Shown one piece after another: positions 36,000 to 46,554 of a stretch of 64,000 bases of DNA. This stretch comes from Cellvibrionales bacterium (lineage in GTDB: Bacteria > Pseudomonadota > Gammaproteobacteria > Pseudomonadales > JAHEIH01), in contig JAHEIH010000004.1 in NCBI GenBank assembly GCA_024639455.1, forward strand, positions 62,001 to 126,000, written 5' to 3'. Position numbers and translations under genes: made by a program. Below the pieces are notes generated by a model. The model was not told the DNA's origin. It was given only the letters and a program-made list of their open reading frames with translations, and did not search any database. Positions within the stretch are counted from its first letter, which is position 1; every line of letters starts with the position of its first letter.

Positions 36000-36773
36000 C
36001 TATAGGTTGCTGACGGTCATGCCACCATCGACTACGATGGTCTCGCCAGTCACATAGCTGCTCGCCGACGACGCTAAAAACAACACTGCACCTGCCATTT
36101 CATCGGGCTCGGCATGGCGGTGCATGGGGATTTTGGCCATCGCAGCCTTGTAAATGTGCTCATTGGTAAACAGCGCGCCGGCAAATTTGGTTTTAGTGAG
36201 GCCGGGGGCAATGGCATTACAGCGTACGCCCTGGTCGGCACACTCGAGTGCAAAGGCCTGGGTCATACTGATCACCGCCGCCTTGGTGATCGAGTAAATA
36301 CCTTGCATATTGCCCGGCATCAAGCCATTCACTGACGCTGTGTTGATGATACTGCCACCGCCATGGGCGGCCATCAGTTTGGCGCCGCCCTGCGACATCA
36401 AAAAGTAGCCGCGTATATTCACGTCTAGGGTTTTACTTAAGCTGCCTAGGTCGGTGTCTAAAATGTGGCCGAAGTAGGGGTTGGTGGCGGCGTTATTGAC
36501 CAGAATGTCGAGGCGCCCATGTTTTTCTTGCAAGAAACTGTGGCAGGCTTCTATTTGGCCGATATCGCCAATATGGCAAGCAAAAGCCTCAGCGCTATCG
36601 CCGGTGGCATTTATCTCATCGGCTACGCGTTGGCAGTCATCGATTTTTCGAGAACTCACAATAACGTGGGCGCCTTGCTGCGCAAGAAGTTTGGCGATAG
36701 CTTCGCCTATGCCTCGGCTGGCACCCGTGACGAGGGCAATCTTGCCCTCAAGATCAAATAGTTGGGTTTTCAT
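36000..36773 (-). CDS. Short-chain dehydrogenase/reductase (second of two)
   Basis: The 257-residue classical SDR shows [26 protein letters not shown], the catalytic Ser in NTASVNGL and the pair in [10 protein letters not shown]. The C-terminus is [14 protein letters not shown]. An Arg in VSSRK after the second strand fits NADP(H). Together with its neighbour it may act on one substrate in opposite directions, but no substrate is indicated. It lies 28 bases after the DHH gene, so it is probably cotranscribed with it. Confidence 0.88.
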   Translation of the reverse strand: MKTQLFDLEGKIALVTGASRGIGEAIAKLLAQQGAHVIVSSRKIDDCQRVADEINATGDSAEAFACHIGDIGQIEACHSFLQEKHGRLDILVNNAATNPYFGHILDTDLGSLSKTLDVNIRGYFLMSQGGAKLMAAHGGGSIINTASVNGLMPGNMQGIYSITKAAVISMTQAFALECADQGVRCNAIAPGLTKTKFAGALFTNEHIYKAAMAKIPMHRHAEPDEMAGAVLFLASSASSYVTGETIVVDGGMTVSNL

Positions 36774-36801
36774 TATTCTTCCCTAGTTCGAAAATAGGGA
36801 A

Positions 36802-37764
36802 TCAGTGTGAGTAAAATTCGCTGAACTTGTCAATGAAGGCTTGTAAATCTGGCGCGCTTAGATCGTTAATGCCGGCCGCTGCGGCGCGTCCGCCCCCCGT
36901 GGGGAATTGGCGGCAAAGGTCGACGGCGCCCTGTTTGTTGCTCAGCGGAGCGCGAACGCTTACCAAGTAGTTGCCATTGTCTTTTTCGGTCAACACAGCG
37001 TGTGCTCTTTCCGGAAATTGCGTGGTGAGGTCATTACTGTAAACACCGCTCACGCGGCGTGCCCAGGCTTCGTTGGGTAGTATGAATAGAGCGACCGAGT
37101 CGTTGGCGTGCAGCGGCTGTAGTTCGGCCGCCTGTGCCATGTCTTGTTGATAGCCGCGCTCTAGCTGCTTGAAGTCTTCGCTGTCTTGAATAAAGGTCAG
37201 CGCTGAGGGGGACGCGTAAAGGCGGCGGTAGAGATCGGCAGGGTCAAAGTGCAAATCTTCGAGGCTGGGGCCGTAGCCGTTGTAGTTGATATAGGTGCCA
37301 AGCGCCTCTAGTGCGTCGATATCGGTGTCGCAGAGCGTGGTTGTCGCCGCCAGTGCACGGGCGGTTTTATGCAGATTGTCACCAAAGGCGCCGGCAATCG
37401 CCCAGTCAATGTGGGCGCTTTTCAACAGTCCGTTGACCAGTACGCTGGTACAAGTGTCGGTATGTTCGTTGATGACCGCGCGCAATTGCGGGTGCTGGGG
37501 GATATCGCCGGGGAAATGGTGGTCGACATACAGAACGTCGGCGCCGGTGGCTAAAATTCGCTGCAGGTCGGCGTTGTTTTTGTCCATCGAAATATCCAGC
37601 GCGGTAACGAGGTCACCAGCGTTGGCGTCAACCCGCGACAGCAGGTTGATATCGCGCTTCACCCCGGTGACTAAGGTGCTGTCACGGGGTTCGGCTTTGC
37701 GTAGTTGGATCAGCGCACAGATGCCATCAGCATCGCCGTTAAATACATCGAAACTGTGGCTCAT
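36802..37764 (-). CDS. DHH-family phosphoesterase, possible pAp phosphatase
   Basis: This 320-residue protein carries the DHH superfamily metal motifs: FNGDADGICAL (about 8-18), LDISMDKN, the DHH motif itself in YVDHHFPGD, and GAFGDN. The C-terminal DHHA1 signature is FPTGGGRAAAAGIND. The family includes NrnA, which degrades nano-RNA and 3'-phosphoadenosine 5'-phosphate (pAp). The gene lies 12 bases after sat and downstream of cysC, the genes that make PAPS. Removal of pAp, the by-product of PAPS use, is therefore a reasonable inference; RecJ-like activity is possible. Confidence 0.75.
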   Translation of the reverse strand: MSHSFDVFNGDADGICALIQLRKAEPRDSTLVTGVKRDINLLSRVDANAGDLVTALDISMDKNNADLQRILATGADVLYVDHHFPGDIPQHPQLRAVINEHTDTCTSVLVNGLLKSAHIDWAIAGAFGDNLHKTARALAATTTLCDTDIDALEALGTYINYNGYGPSLEDLHFDPADLYRRLYASPSALTFIQDSEDFKQLERGYQQDMAQAAELQPLHANDSVALFILPNEAWARRVSGVYSNDLTTQFPERAHAVLTEKDNGNYLVSVRAPLSNKQGAVDLCRQFPTGGGRAAAAGINDLSAPDLQAFIDKFSEFYSH

Positions 37765-37776
37765 GCGCGTCTCCTA

Positions 37777-38973
37777 TTAGCCCGCTTTGGCGTCGAGGGC
37801 TTGGTAGTAATCCGACAGGATCTTAGCGACCTCGGGGCGAGAAAACTCGGGCGGTGGGGCAATGCCTTGGCCGAGCATTTCGCGCACTTTGGTGCCCGAC
37901 AATAACACAAAGTCTTCTTTGCTGTGGTCGGGGGCGTCTTTCATCATCACTACCTTGTCCAGCTTTTTGCTGTAAGCGGTGTGGTCGGCTTTGAAAATTT
38001 CTAGCTGCAACGCGCCAGCGGGGACTTTCTCGTCGAAGATAGTTTGGGCATCGAAGCCGCCATAGTAGTCGCCGACGCCGGCGTGGTCGCGACCCACGAT
38101 TAAGTGTGTGCAACCGCTGTTTTGGCGGAAAACAGCGTGCAAGACGGCTTCGCGTGGGCCGGCGTAGAGCATGTCAAAACCATAGCCAGTCACCATGACG
38201 GTGTTGGCGGGGAAGTACAGTTCTACCATCTTGCGGATAGACGCGTCGCGCACGTCGGCGGGGATGTCGCCGGGTTTCAGCTTGCCTAATAGCATATGGA
38301 TAAGGATACCGTCCGCCTCGAGCTGTTCCATCGCCATGCGGCACAGCTCTTCGTGTGCGCGGTGCATGGGGTTGCGAGTTTGGAAGGCCACCACTGTTTC
38401 CCAGCCTCGCTCGGCGATTTCGGCACGAATGTCAACTGCGGTGCGGAAGGTGTCGGGGAATTCGCTGGCAAAGTAGGAGAAGTTGAGTACCTGGATGGGG
38501 CCTGATACCAGCTTGCGGCCGAGCCCTTTAAAGGTGGCTACGCCGGGGTGGTTACCGTCTAAGGTGCCGAAAATATTGATCGCCATGAGGTCGATCTGCT
38601 CTTCGCTCACCTCTTCCACAGCGTTAACCTCCATCACGGCAAGCACGGGGTGGCCCTCTACATTAGGGTCGCGCAACGCGATGCGGCTGCCCGCGGAAAC
38701 ACTGTTGTCTTCGGTCAAGTTGACAATCGGAACGGGCCAAAACAGACCGTCGCTGGTTTTCATCTCGATAGACACCGACATGGCGTCGGCCAAATTCATG
38801 TAGCCGGTAAGCGGGTTGAAATAACCGCCCGCCAACATTACCGCATTGGCGGCCGCAGCTGAATTCAACAACAGCGAAGGAAGTTGTTCGGCCTCGGCTT
38901 CAAGAGCGCTGCGTTGCGCATCATCAGCCACAAAAAGAGGGTTCAGTTGGTCGGAACCGTAAGGCTTTATCAT
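37777..38973 (-). CDS. sat: Sulfate adenylyltransferase (single-chain ATP sulfurylase)
   Basis: Sat makes adenosine 5'-phosphosulfate from ATP and sulfate. The 398 residues are the homo-oligomeric type. They show an N-terminal PUA-like domain with LNPLTGYM-like YFNPLTGYMN, the catalytic FQTRNPMHRAHEELCR, VGRDHAGVGDYYGGFD and a C-terminal LLSGTKVREMLGQG. Many Gammaproteobacteria instead use the two-subunit CysD/CysN enzyme. The gene lies between cysC (14 bases) and the DHH gene (12 bases), so its direction here is surely sulfate activation. Confidence 0.95.
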   Translation of the reverse strand: MIKPYGSDQLNPLFVADDAQRSALEAEAEQLPSLLLNSAAAANAVMLAGGYFNPLTGYMNLADAMSVSIEMKTSDGLFWPVPIVNLTEDNSVSAGSRIALRDPNVEGHPVLAVMEVNAVEEVSEEQIDLMAINIFGTLDGNHPGVATFKGLGRKLVSGPIQVLNFSYFASEFPDTFRTAVDIRAEIAERGWETVVAFQTRNPMHRAHEELCRMAMEQLEADGILIHMLLGKLKPGDIPADVRDASIRKMVELYFPANTVMVTGYGFDMLYAGPREAVLHAVFRQNSGCTHLIVGRDHAGVGDYYGGFDAQTIFDEKVPAGALQLEIFKADHTAYSKKLDKVVMMKDAPDHSKEDFVLLSGTKVREMLGQGIAPPPEFSRPEVAKILSDYYQALDAKAG

Positions 38974-38987
38974 AGCGTTCTCCGAGT

Positions 38988-39602
38988 TTATTGAATAATG
39001 CCGCGCACGCGCAGGGCAGATAAGATAAGTTCGATTTCTTCTTCCAGGCTCATTTGGTCTGTGCGAATGTGGACTTCGGGTGAAGTGGGCGCCTCGTAGG
39101 GGTCATCGATGCCAGTGAAGTTTTTGATTTCGCCTGCGCGGGCTTTTTTATACAGACCTTTGGGATCACGGCTCTCGGCCGCTTCTAGTGAGCAGTCGAC
39201 GAACACTTCAATAAAGTCCATGCCTGCCGTTTCGTGCAGTGCGCGCACAGCATCGCGGTCTTCGCGGTAGGGGCTGATAAAGCTGCTTAGGGTAACAATA
39301 CCTGCATCGACAAAAAGCTTGGCACATTCACCGACGCGACGGATGTTTTCGGTGCGATCGGCAGCTGAAAAACCGAGGTTTTTGTTAATGCCCATGCGCA
39401 CGTTGTCGCCATCTAGACGGTAAGACAGTACGCCCATTTCGTTCAAGATGCCTTCCAGTTCAACCGCAACGGTACTCTTACCGCTACCAGAAAGGCCGGT
39501 GAACCACAGGGTAGCCCCTTTGTGGCCAAGTAATTTAGCGCGGTGTTCGCGGGTGATATCGCCTTCGTGCCAGTGTACGTTGGTGGCTTTTTGTTCGGCC
39601 AT
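38988..39602 (-). CDS. cysC: Adenylylsulfate kinase
   Basis: CysC phosphorylates APS to PAPS. The 204-residue kinase shows the P-loop [16 protein letters not shown], the APS-binding [18 protein letters not shown] and [17 protein letters not shown]. It also has [20 protein letters not shown] and DDPYEAP. It is the first gene of the minus-strand series cysC-sat-DHH-SDR-SDR. The promoter must lie in the 105 bases shared with the divergent LysR gene. Confidence 0.97.
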   Translation of the reverse strand: MAEQKATNVHWHEGDITREHRAKLLGHKGATLWFTGLSGSGKSTVAVELEGILNEMGVLSYRLDGDNVRMGINKNLGFSAADRTENIRRVGECAKLFVDAGIVTLSSFISPYREDRDAVRALHETAGMDFIEVFVDCSLEAAESRDPKGLYKKARAGEIKNFTGIDDPYEAPTSPEVHIRTDQMSLEEEIELILSALRVRGIIQ

Positions 39603-39707
39603 GCTTTCTTCCTCGGTTGTTGCCTTTAATGGATTGGAGTGTAGCGCTTGTTTGGAAAAGGTAAAATAGGATAATATCGATAATTATTACAGGTAAAACC
39701 GATAGCT

Positions 39708-40592
39708 ATGCGATATACCCTACGCCAATTACAGATATTCAGCGAAATCGCCCGCCACCAGAACGTCTCTAAGGCGGCTAAGCGACTGCATATTTCGCAG
39801 TCGGCGGCCAGTGAGGCGTTGCACAATTTAGAGCGTTCCTTTGATCTGGCGCTGTTTGAACGGCGTGGCAACCGCCTAGTCCTAAATGCCAACGGCGAGC
39901 GCGTATTGCGCGAAACCGATGCCATTATTAGTCAGGCCCAGGAGTTTGAGGATCGGTTGTTGGGGATCAAACCCGTACCTGATATTGTGGTCGGTGCCAG
40001 TTTCACGATAGGCAATCATCTAGCCACTAAGATAATGGCTCGCTATTTAGATGCCCAACCAGAGGCCGACGTGTCGTTGGATATCGCTAGCACGCCGGCG
40101 ATTATCGACAGTTTGCTTGAGGGGCGTATCGATATTGGCATGGTGGAGTGGCCTCTTAGCCATCCCGAGGTGCAGTTGATGCCTTGGCGTGAGGATGAGT
40201 TGGTGATTTTTTCCGCGGCCGATCACCCTATGGCAAGCCATGGTGAGTTGTCGGAGCGAGATATATTGACGGCACGCTGGATTGTCCGCGAGGAGAATTC
40301 GGGCTTGCGGCGCGGGTTCGATATGGCGATGGCGCGCTTTGACAAAGATTTAAATATCTTTTTAGAGTTGCGTCACAACGAAGCGATTAAAACCGCGGTT
40401 TTGTCAGGGTTGGGCCTGGGTTGCTTGTCGCGCATGGTGGTGGCACGCGAAATTAGCTATGGTGATCTAGTGCCTTTGACAATCCCTGATACCGATATGC
40501 GTCGCCAGTTTTATTTCGCGCTGCGCAAAAATTCGCCGCCTTCGGCCGCCTTGTCGCTGTGGATGCAATTGTGTGATGAAGTGGTCACTTAA
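39708..40592 (+). CDS. LysR-family transcriptional regulator, divergent from cysC
   Basis: The 294-residue protein has the LysR winged helix at the N-terminus (LRQLQIFSEIARHQNVSKAA, then RLHISQSAASEALHNLERSF). An effector-binding domain follows (IVVGASFTIGNHLA, GRIDIGMVEWP, VLSGLGLGCLSRMVVA). Its position back-to-back with cysC-sat suggests that it regulates sulfate activation, although it is shorter and different from CysB. The intergenic region has a small ATCGAT-centred dyad (39675-39682) and a palindrome ATAGCTAT at the start codon. Confidence 0.9.
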   Translation: MRYTLRQLQIFSEIARHQNVSKAAKRLHISQSAASEALHNLERSFDLALFERRGNRLVLNANGERVLRETDAIISQAQEFEDRLLGIKPVPDIVVGASFTIGNHLATKIMARYLDAQPEADVSLDIASTPAIIDSLLEGRIDIGMVEWPLSHPEVQLMPWREDELVIFSAADHPMASHGELSERDILTARWIVREENSGLRRGFDMAMARFDKDLNIFLELRHNEAIKTAVLSGLGLGCLSRMVVAREISYGDLVPLTIPDTDMRRQFYFALRKNSPPSAALSLWMQLCDEVVT

Positions 40593-40623
40593 TTTGTTAT
40601 GGTGTCAAAGATGGTCATTTTTG

Positions 40624-40653
40624 TTGGACAATTCTCGACCATTCGCGTAAAAT
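40624..40653 (+). promoter_or_regulatory. Candidate sigma-70 promoter of the carAB leader
   Basis: TTGGAC (40624-40629) and TAAAAT (40648-40653) are 18 bases apart, giving a start near 40660. The resulting leader of about 160 bases would contain the hairpin and terminator described next before carA. Confidence 0.5.
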
Positions 40654-40744
40654 CCCGCACCACTTTAGGTTGCCTCTAAGGCTTTGGTTCGGCAGGTATT
40701 TTTCGTTGCAAGAACCTTAGACCAAATACATTCATTCGATTTGC

Positions 40745-40780
40745 AAAAGCGAGATGAGGCCCTCTTCATCTCGCTTTTTT
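40745..40780 (+). terminator. Intrinsic terminator in the carA leader (attenuator candidate)
   Basis: AAAAGCGAGATGA pairs perfectly with TCATCTCGCTTTT across an eight-base loop and ends in a T-run. Only 41 bases separate it from the carA start codon, too few for a separate promoter and leader. Upstream, TCTAAGG..TTC (40675-40690) can pair with GAACCTTAGA (40712-40721). The same strand region can alternatively form TTTGGT/ACCAAA. It may instead simply end the LysR transcript. Confidence 0.75.
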
Positions 40781-40821
40781 ACGAGTGAACCCCATTAATC
40801 TTCTTTGACTGGAGAGTTATT

Positions 40822-41955
40822 TTGACCCAGCCCGCAATTCTCGTTCTTGAAGATGGCAGTATTTTTCGTGGAGTCTCTATAGGCTGCGAAGGTGAGTCTG
40901 TTGGTGAGGTGGTATTTAACACCGCCATGACAGGCTACCAAGAAATTCTTACTGACCCCTCGTATTCAAAGCAAATCGTCACCCTGACCTATCCTCACAT
41001 CGGCAATACCGGTATCAACAGTGAAGACGTTGAATCTGATTCTGTGCGTGTAGCGGGTTTGGTCATTCGCGATCTGCCGCTGCTTGCCTCGAGCTTCCGC
41101 AACGAGCAAAGCCTCGACGCCTATTTGCGCGACAAGAACATTCTCGGCATTGCCGATATCGATACCCGACGCCTGACACGTATTTTGCGAGAGAAAGGTG
41201 CTCAGAACGGCTGTATCATGGCAGGCCCAGTGATCAACGAAGCTCGCGCATTGCAGTTGGCGCAGGGGTTCGCCGGTCTTAAAGGTATGGATTTGGCGCA
41301 GGAGGTCACTACCTCGGAGAGCTACCAGTGGCGTCAAGCAAGCTGGGAATTGGGTGTAGGTTACACCGAGCGCGCGGATGCCGATCTGCCCTTCCACGTG
41401 GTGGCTTACGATTACGGCGTGAAATTGAACATCCTGCGTATGCTTGTCGACCGTGGTTGTCGCGTCACTGTGGTCAACGCCAAGATGCCCGCTGCAGACG
41501 TGTTGGCAATGAACCCAGATGGTATTTTCTTGTCAAACGGCCCTGGCGACCCAGAGCCCTGTGACTACGCTATCGCCAACATTCAAGACGTGTTGAAAAC
41601 TGATATCCCTGTGTTTGGTATTTGTTTGGGTCACCAGTTATTGGGTCTGGCTAGCGGTGCTAAAACAGTCAAGATGAAGTTTGGCCACCACGGAGCCAAC
41701 CACCCCGTGCAAAATGTTGAAGACGGCACGGTGATGATTACCAGCCAGAACCACGGTTTCGCGGTGGATGAAGCGAGCATGCCGGATTGCCTGCGAGTGA
41801 CACATAAGTCGCTATTCGACGGTTCGTTACAGGGTATTCACCGCAACGACAAGCCCGCGTTTAGCTTCCAGGGCCACCCTGAAGCGAGCCCTGGTCCACA
41901 CGACGTGGCGCCCCTGTTTGATCACTTCATCGAATTGATGCAAGCAGCGAAGTAA
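40822..41955 (+). CDS. carA: Carbamoyl-phosphate synthase small subunit
   Basis: CarA hydrolyses glutamine and channels ammonia to CarB for carbamoyl phosphate, needed for pyrimidines and arginine. The 377 residues include the N-terminal domain ([30 protein letters not shown]) and a class I amidotransferase with the catalytic Cys in [13 protein letters not shown] and the His/Glu of [11 protein letters not shown]. It starts with TTG preceded by GGAGAG; no nearby ATG fits. carB follows after 55 bases. Confidence 0.98.
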   Translation: MTQPAILVLEDGSIFRGVSIGCEGESVGEVVFNTAMTGYQEILTDPSYSKQIVTLTYPHIGNTGINSEDVESDSVRVAGLVIRDLPLLASSFRNEQSLDAYLRDKNILGIADIDTRRLTRILREKGAQNGCIMAGPVINEARALQLAQGFAGLKGMDLAQEVTTSESYQWRQASWELGVGYTERADADLPFHVVAYDYGVKLNILRMLVDRGCRVTVVNAKMPAADVLAMNPDGIFLSNGPGDPEPCDYAIANIQDVLKTDIPVFGICLGHQLLGLASGAKTVKMKFGHHGANHPVQNVEDGTVMITSQNHGFAVDEASMPDCLRVTHKSLFDGSLQGIHRNDKPAFSFQGHPEASPGPHDVAPLFDHFIELMQAAK

Positions 41956-42010
41956 GTAAGCGTAGAGATTGACGTCAGCCTAGCTGACATGACGACTTGG
42001 ATTGTGATTC

Positions 42011-45000
42011 ATGCCAAAAAGAACCGACATTAAAAGTATTTTGATCCTAGGCGCTGGTCCCATCGTGATCGGTCAAGCCTGTGAGTTCGACTACTCGGGT
42101 GCCCAAGCCTGTAAAGCTCTGCGCGAAGAAGGTTATCGCGTGATCTTGGTGAACTCTAACCCCGCGACTATTATGACTGACCCGGTCATGGCCGATGCTA
42201 CCTACATCGAGCCAGTGGTGTGGAGCACCGTTGAAAAAATTATTGAGAAAGAGCGCCCCGATGCGATTTTGCCCACCATGGGTGGCCAAACCGCACTGAA
42301 CTGTGCCCTCGACCTCGAGCGCGAAGGCGTGTTGAAAAAGTATGACGTCGAATTGATCGGTGCTACCGCAGACGCCATCGATAAAGCGGAAGACCGCGAG
42401 CGCTTCGATAAGGCGATGAAGTCAATTGGCTTGGAGTGTCCTCGTGCCGGTATTGCGCACAGCATGGACGAGGCTTTTGATGTTCTCGAGACGATTGGCT
42501 TCCCCTGTATTATTCGCCCCTCGTTCACCATGGGTGGCTCAGGTGGTGGTATCGCGTACAACCGCGAAGAATTTGTCGAGATCTGTACCCGCGGCCTAGA
42601 CCTGTCGCCCACTAACGAACTGCTGATCGACGAGTCATTGATCGGTTGGAAAGAGTTCGAAATGGAAGTGGTGCGCGATAAAAAAGACAACTGCATCATC
42701 GTTTGTTCTATTGAAAACTTTGATCCCATGGGGGTTCACACTGGCGACTCTATTACGGTAGCGCCTGCACAGACCTTGACCGACAAGGAATACCAGATCT
42801 TGCGTAACGCTTCTCTGGCGGTTCTGCGCGAAATCGGAGTTGAAACCGGGGGTTCTAACGTTCAGTTTGGCCAGTGCCCCAACACCGGTCGCTTGGTGGT
42901 CATCGAAATGAACCCCCGCGTAAGCCGTTCTTCTGCGTTGGCGTCAAAGGCCACGGGTTTCCCAATTGCAAAGGTCGCCGCTAAACTGGCGATTGGATAC
43001 ACCCTCGACGAATTGCAAAACGACATTACTGGCGGTGCGACCCCCGCATCATTCGAGCCCGCCATCGACTACGTTGTCACCAAGATTCCTCGCTTTACTT
43101 TCGAGAAATTCCCCGCCGCTGATTCGCGTTTGACCACACAGATGAAGTCTGTGGGTGAGGTAATGGCCATTGGTCGCACCTTCCAAGAGTCAGTGCAAAA
43201 AGCCCTGCGTGGTTTGGAAGTGGGCCGTACAGGCTTTGACCCTCTGTTGGATCAAAGTGCCGAAGACGCCAAAGCGACCTTAATTGCCGATCTGAAGACG
43301 CCTCGCGCTGACCGTATTTGGTACGTGGCGGACGCCTTTCGTATGGGTATGACCCTCGATCAAGTGTTTGAATACACCAATATCGATCGCTGGTTCTTGG
43401 TGCAGATCGAAGATATCGTGAAAAGCGAGCAGGCCATCGCAGGTAAGTCGCTCCAACAAATCGAGCATGACACACTGTTCCGTTTGAAGCGCAAAGGTTT
43501 CTCTGACCAGCGTCTAGCAGACATCCTTGGCACCAGCCAAGGCGAGGTCCGCGCGCACCGTCAAAATCTGAATATTCGCCCCGTGTACAAGCGTGTTGAT
43601 ACCTGTGCCGCTGAGTTTGCTACGAGCACCGCGTACATGTATTCCACCTACGAAGAAGAGTGCGAATCGCAACCTTCGCAGCGCGATAAGATCCTAGTAC
43701 TCGGCGGTGGCCCAAACCGTATCGGCCAGGGTATTGAATTCGACTACTGTTGTGTACACGCCGCATTGGCGATGCGCGAAGACGGTTACGAAACCATCAT
43801 GGTGAACTGTAACCCCGAAACCGTATCGACTGACTACGACACCTCTGATCGCTTGTACTTCGAGCCCGTGACGCTGGAAGACGTGTTGGAAATCGTGGCC
43901 GTAGAACAGCCCAAAGGTGTGATTGTACAGTTCGGTGGACAGACACCGCTGAAACTGGCGCGCGATTTGGAAAAAGCCGGTGTGCCTATCATTGGTACTA
44001 CTCCCGACGCGATCGATCGCGCAGAAGACCGTGAACGCTTCCAGAAAATGATTCAAAAATTAGGTCTGCTTCAGCCGCCTAATACCACGGTTCGCTCTAT
44101 CGACGAAGCTGTCGCTGCGGCCGAAACTATTGGCTACCCTTTGGTCGTCCGCCCATCCTACGTACTGGGTGGTCGCGCCATGGAGATCGTCTACAGCGAG
44201 CGTGAATTGCTGCGCTACATGAATACCGCGGTATCGGTGTCTAATGATTCGCCCGTACTGCTCGATCACTTCTTGAGCGCCGCCATTGAAGTCGACATCG
44301 ATGCTGTGTCAGATGGCAAAGAAGTCGTGATTGGTGCGATTATGCAGCACATCGAACAATGTGGTGTGCACTCGGGTGACTCGGCCTGTTCACTGCCGCC
44401 CTACAACTTGGCGAGCAATGTTCAAGACGACATGCGCGACATGGTCAAACGTATGGCGACCGAGTTGGGGGTTGTTGGTCTCATGAACGTACAGTTGGCC
44501 TACCAAGGCGGCGAGATTTACGTCATCGAGGTGAACCCTCGCGCATCACGCACCGTGCCTTTCGTATCGAAGTGCATTGGCCAGTCATTGGCGAAGATTG
44601 CTGCGCGTTGTCAGGCGGGTACTTCTCTGGCGGAGCAAGGTTTCACCAGTGAAATCGTACCGCCTTATTACAGTGTCAAAGAAGCGATCTTCCCCTTCAA
44701 TAAATTCCCTGGTGTTGACCCCATTCTCGGCCCCGAGATGAAATCCACCGGTGAAGTGATGGGTGTGGGTGATTCGTTTGCTGAAGCCTTTGCTAAGGCC
44801 AACAAGGGTTCTGGCGAAGTGGCACCCAAAACGGGTACGGCTTTCTTATCCGTGCGTGACGCCGACAAGGAGGGTATTGTCCAAATCGCGCGCGAGTTGT
44901 TAGATCATGGCTATAATCGCATTTTAGCAACCAGTGGTACGGCGAAGTGCTTGGCAGATGCTGGCGTTGCCGTGGAGCAGATCAATAAGTTCCAAGAAGG

Positions 45001-45235
45001 TCGTCCGCATATTATCGACGCGCTGAAGAACAATGAGATCGATCTGATCGTAAATACCACTGAGGGCACAAAAGCGATCGCTGATTCGGCGGCCATTCGT
45101 TACACCGCTCAGCAGCACAAGGTATTCTATACCACCACCTTGGCAGCCGGTTTTGCTGTGTGCGAGGCGTTGAAGTTCGGTGAAGAGCGTACCGTGCGTC
45201 GTCTACAAGATTTACACAAGCTAGGAGCAGCCTAA
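42011..45235 (+). CDS. carB: Carbamoyl-phosphate synthase large subunit
   Basis: CarB makes carbamoyl phosphate from bicarbonate, ammonia and two ATP. The 1074 residues show two homologous ATP-grasp halves: the first from [20 protein letters not shown], the second from [22 protein letters not shown]-terminal allosteric MGS-like domain follows ([33 protein letters not shown]) that binds UMP and ornithine in E. coli. The length is normal. Its stop overlaps the greA start (TAATG). Confidence 0.99.
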   Translation: MPKRTDIKSILILGAGPIVIGQACEFDYSGAQACKALREEGYRVILVNSNPATIMTDPVMADATYIEPVVWSTVEKIIEKERPDAILPTMGGQTALNCALDLEREGVLKKYDVELIGATADAIDKAEDRERFDKAMKSIGLECPRAGIAHSMDEAFDVLETIGFPCIIRPSFTMGGSGGGIAYNREEFVEICTRGLDLSPTNELLIDESLIGWKEFEMEVVRDKKDNCIIVCSIENFDPMGVHTGDSITVAPAQTLTDKEYQILRNASLAVLREIGVETGGSNVQFGQCPNTGRLVVIEMNPRVSRSSALASKATGFPIAKVAAKLAIGYTLDELQNDITGGATPASFEPAIDYVVTKIPRFTFEKFPAADSRLTTQMKSVGEVMAIGRTFQESVQKALRGLEVGRTGFDPLLDQSAEDAKATLIADLKTPRADRIWYVADAFRMGMTLDQVFEYTNIDRWFLVQIEDIVKSEQAIAGKSLQQIEHDTLFRLKRKGFSDQRLADILGTSQGEVRAHRQNLNIRPVYKRVDTCAAEFATSTAYMYSTYEEECESQPSQRDKILVLGGGPNRIGQGIEFDYCCVHAALAMREDGYETIMVNCNPETVSTDYDTSDRLYFEPVTLEDVLEIVAVEQPKGVIVQFGGQTPLKLARDLEKAGVPIIGTTPDAIDRAEDRERFQKMIQKLGLLQPPNTTVRSIDEAVAAAETIGYPLVVRPSYVLGGRAMEIVYSERELLRYMNTAVSVSNDSPVLLDHFLSAAIEVDIDAVSDGKEVVIGAIMQHIEQCGVHSGDSACSLPPYNLASNVQDDMRDMVKRMATELGVVGLMNVQLAYQGGEIYVIEVNPRASRTVPFVSKCIGQSLAKIAARCQAGTSLAEQGFTSEIVPPYYSVKEAIFPFNKFPGVDPILGPEMKSTGEVMGVGDSFAEAFAKANKGSGEVAPKTGTAFLSVRDADKEGIVQIARELLDHGYNRILATSGTAKCLADAGVAVEQINKFQEGRPHIIDALKNNEIDLIVNTTEGTKAIADSAAIRYTAQQHKVFYTTTLAAGFAVCEALKFGEERTVRRLQDLHKLGAA

Positions 45236-45708
45236 TGCCAATTCCGATGACTGTAGAGGGAGAGCGCCTGTTACGCGAAGAACTCAACCGTCTGAAGACT
45301 GTTGATCGTCCTCGTATCATCACTGCTATTGCCGAAGCTCGCGAGCACGGCGACTTGAAAGAAAACGCTGAATATCACGCCGCTCGTGAACAGCAGGGTT
45401 TTTGCGAAGGTCGTATTCAAGAGATCGAAGGTAAATTGTCTGATGCGCGTGTGATCGATGTCACCGCACTGCCGAAGACTGATAAGGTGATTTTCGGCGT
45501 GACGGTGACCATTATCAATATGGATACTGAAGAGAGTAAAACCTACAAGATTGTGGGTGACGACGAAGCTGACATTAAACAAAAAAAAATTTCGGTCAGT
45601 TCACCCATCGCTCGCGGCTTAATTGGCAAGGAAGTGGGCGATGTCGTTATCGTCAAAACCCCTGGCGGTGATGTTGAATACGAAATTGATGAAGTGCTTC
45701 ATCTATGA
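45235..45708 (+). CDS. greA: Transcription elongation factor GreA
   Basis: GreA enters the RNA polymerase secondary channel and stimulates cleavage of backtracked RNA. The 157 residues include the N-terminal antiparallel coiled coil with the acidic tip ([20 protein letters not shown]). The C-terminal FKBP-like globular domain shows [18 protein letters not shown]. Its start overlaps the carB stop by one base, and a strong terminator follows it. Confidence 0.98.
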   Translation: MPIPMTVEGERLLREELNRLKTVDRPRIITAIAEAREHGDLKENAEYHAAREQQGFCEGRIQEIEGKLSDARVIDVTALPKTDKVIFGVTVTIINMDTEESKTYKIVGDDEADIKQKKISVSSPIARGLIGKEVGDVVIVKTPGGDVEYEIDEVLHL

Positions 45709-45710
45709 TG

Positions 45711-45737
45711 AAAAGCGGGCCTAGCCCGCTTTTTTTT
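45711..45737 (+). terminator. Intrinsic terminator after carAB-greA
   Basis: AAAAGCGGGC pairs perfectly with GCCCGCTTTT around a three-base loop (CTA) and runs into eight Ts. It closes the carA-carB-greA unit just before the YihY gene. Confidence 0.93.
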
Positions 45738-45753
45738 GCTGCAAGGATTCGCT

Positions 45754-46545
45754 GTGTTACATCATCTCAAATTATTCATCAGGCTCTCGGCTCAACATGA
45801 TATTCGTGCCCGTGCTGCAGCGCTGGCGTTTACAAGTTTATTTGCCATTGTCCCGATGATGACATTGGCCTATACCATCATGAGTTTAGTGCCCCAGTTG
45901 GCGGGCACAGAACGACAGTTGGAAGACTTTATTTTCTCCCATTTTGTCCCCGAATCCGGACAGGAAATACGCACCTATTTGACAAATTTTAGTGCCCAAG
46001 CGCAAAGCCTCACGGTGCCCGGTTTGGTCGCGTTGTTGGTGACAGGCTATTTACTCATAAAAAATGTCGAGCAAGACTTTAACCATATTTGGCAGCAAGA
46101 TGCCGCGCGTCGCACCTGGCTAAGCGTATTGATTTATTGGGGTATCATTCTGTTTGGCCCGATGACACTCGCCGCCCTAAGTATTGCCGCGACATATATA
46201 TTGTCGTTTAACGTAATATTTGAACCCCTTGGACTGGTCGACCTGCGCATCTACGCGCTGAAATTGGCGCCACTGTTCATTTCTGGTGGCTTGATTGCGC
46301 TCGCTTATTGGGCATTGCCCAATACTAAAGTAGGTTTTAAACATGCCATGATTGGCGGTATTTGCGTGTCGTTGGTGCTTCTGGGTGGCGTAAAATTGTT
46401 CGGTATTATCATGGCTTATACTAGTTACCAATTCGTCTACGGCACCTTTGTTTCGATTCCACTATTCTTGTTGTGGCTCTACATCGGTTGGTTTGTTTTG
46501 CTGCTCGGCGCCGAGTTGGTCAGTTATCTCGATCAAATGGAGTAG
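45754..46545 (+). CDS. YihY/BrkB family inner-membrane protein
   Basis: The 263-residue protein has about six transmembrane segments and the family pattern RAAALAFTSLFAIVPMMTLA near the N-terminus. Further segments are GTFVSIPLFLLWLYIGWFVLLLGAELVS at the C-terminus (in shorter pieces VSIPLFLLWLYIGW and LLGAEL). The family was once called ribonuclease BN, a label since moved to another gene; its true role, perhaps transport, is unknown. I chose GTG 45754 because AAGGA precedes it by six bases. The longer TTG frame begins inside the terminator. Confidence 0.85.
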   Translation: MLHHLKLFIRLSAQHDIRARAAALAFTSLFAIVPMMTLAYTIMSLVPQLAGTERQLEDFIFSHFVPESGQEIRTYLTNFSAQAQSLTVPGLVALLVTGYLLIKNVEQDFNHIWQQDAARRTWLSVLIYWGIILFGPMTLAALSIAATYILSFNVIFEPLGLVDLRIYALKLAPLFISGGLIALAYWALPNTKVGFKHAMIGGICVSLVLLGGVKLFGIIMAYTSYQFVYGTFVSIPLFLLWLYIGWFVLLLGAELVSYLDQME

Positions 46546-46554
46546 TTTGCGACA

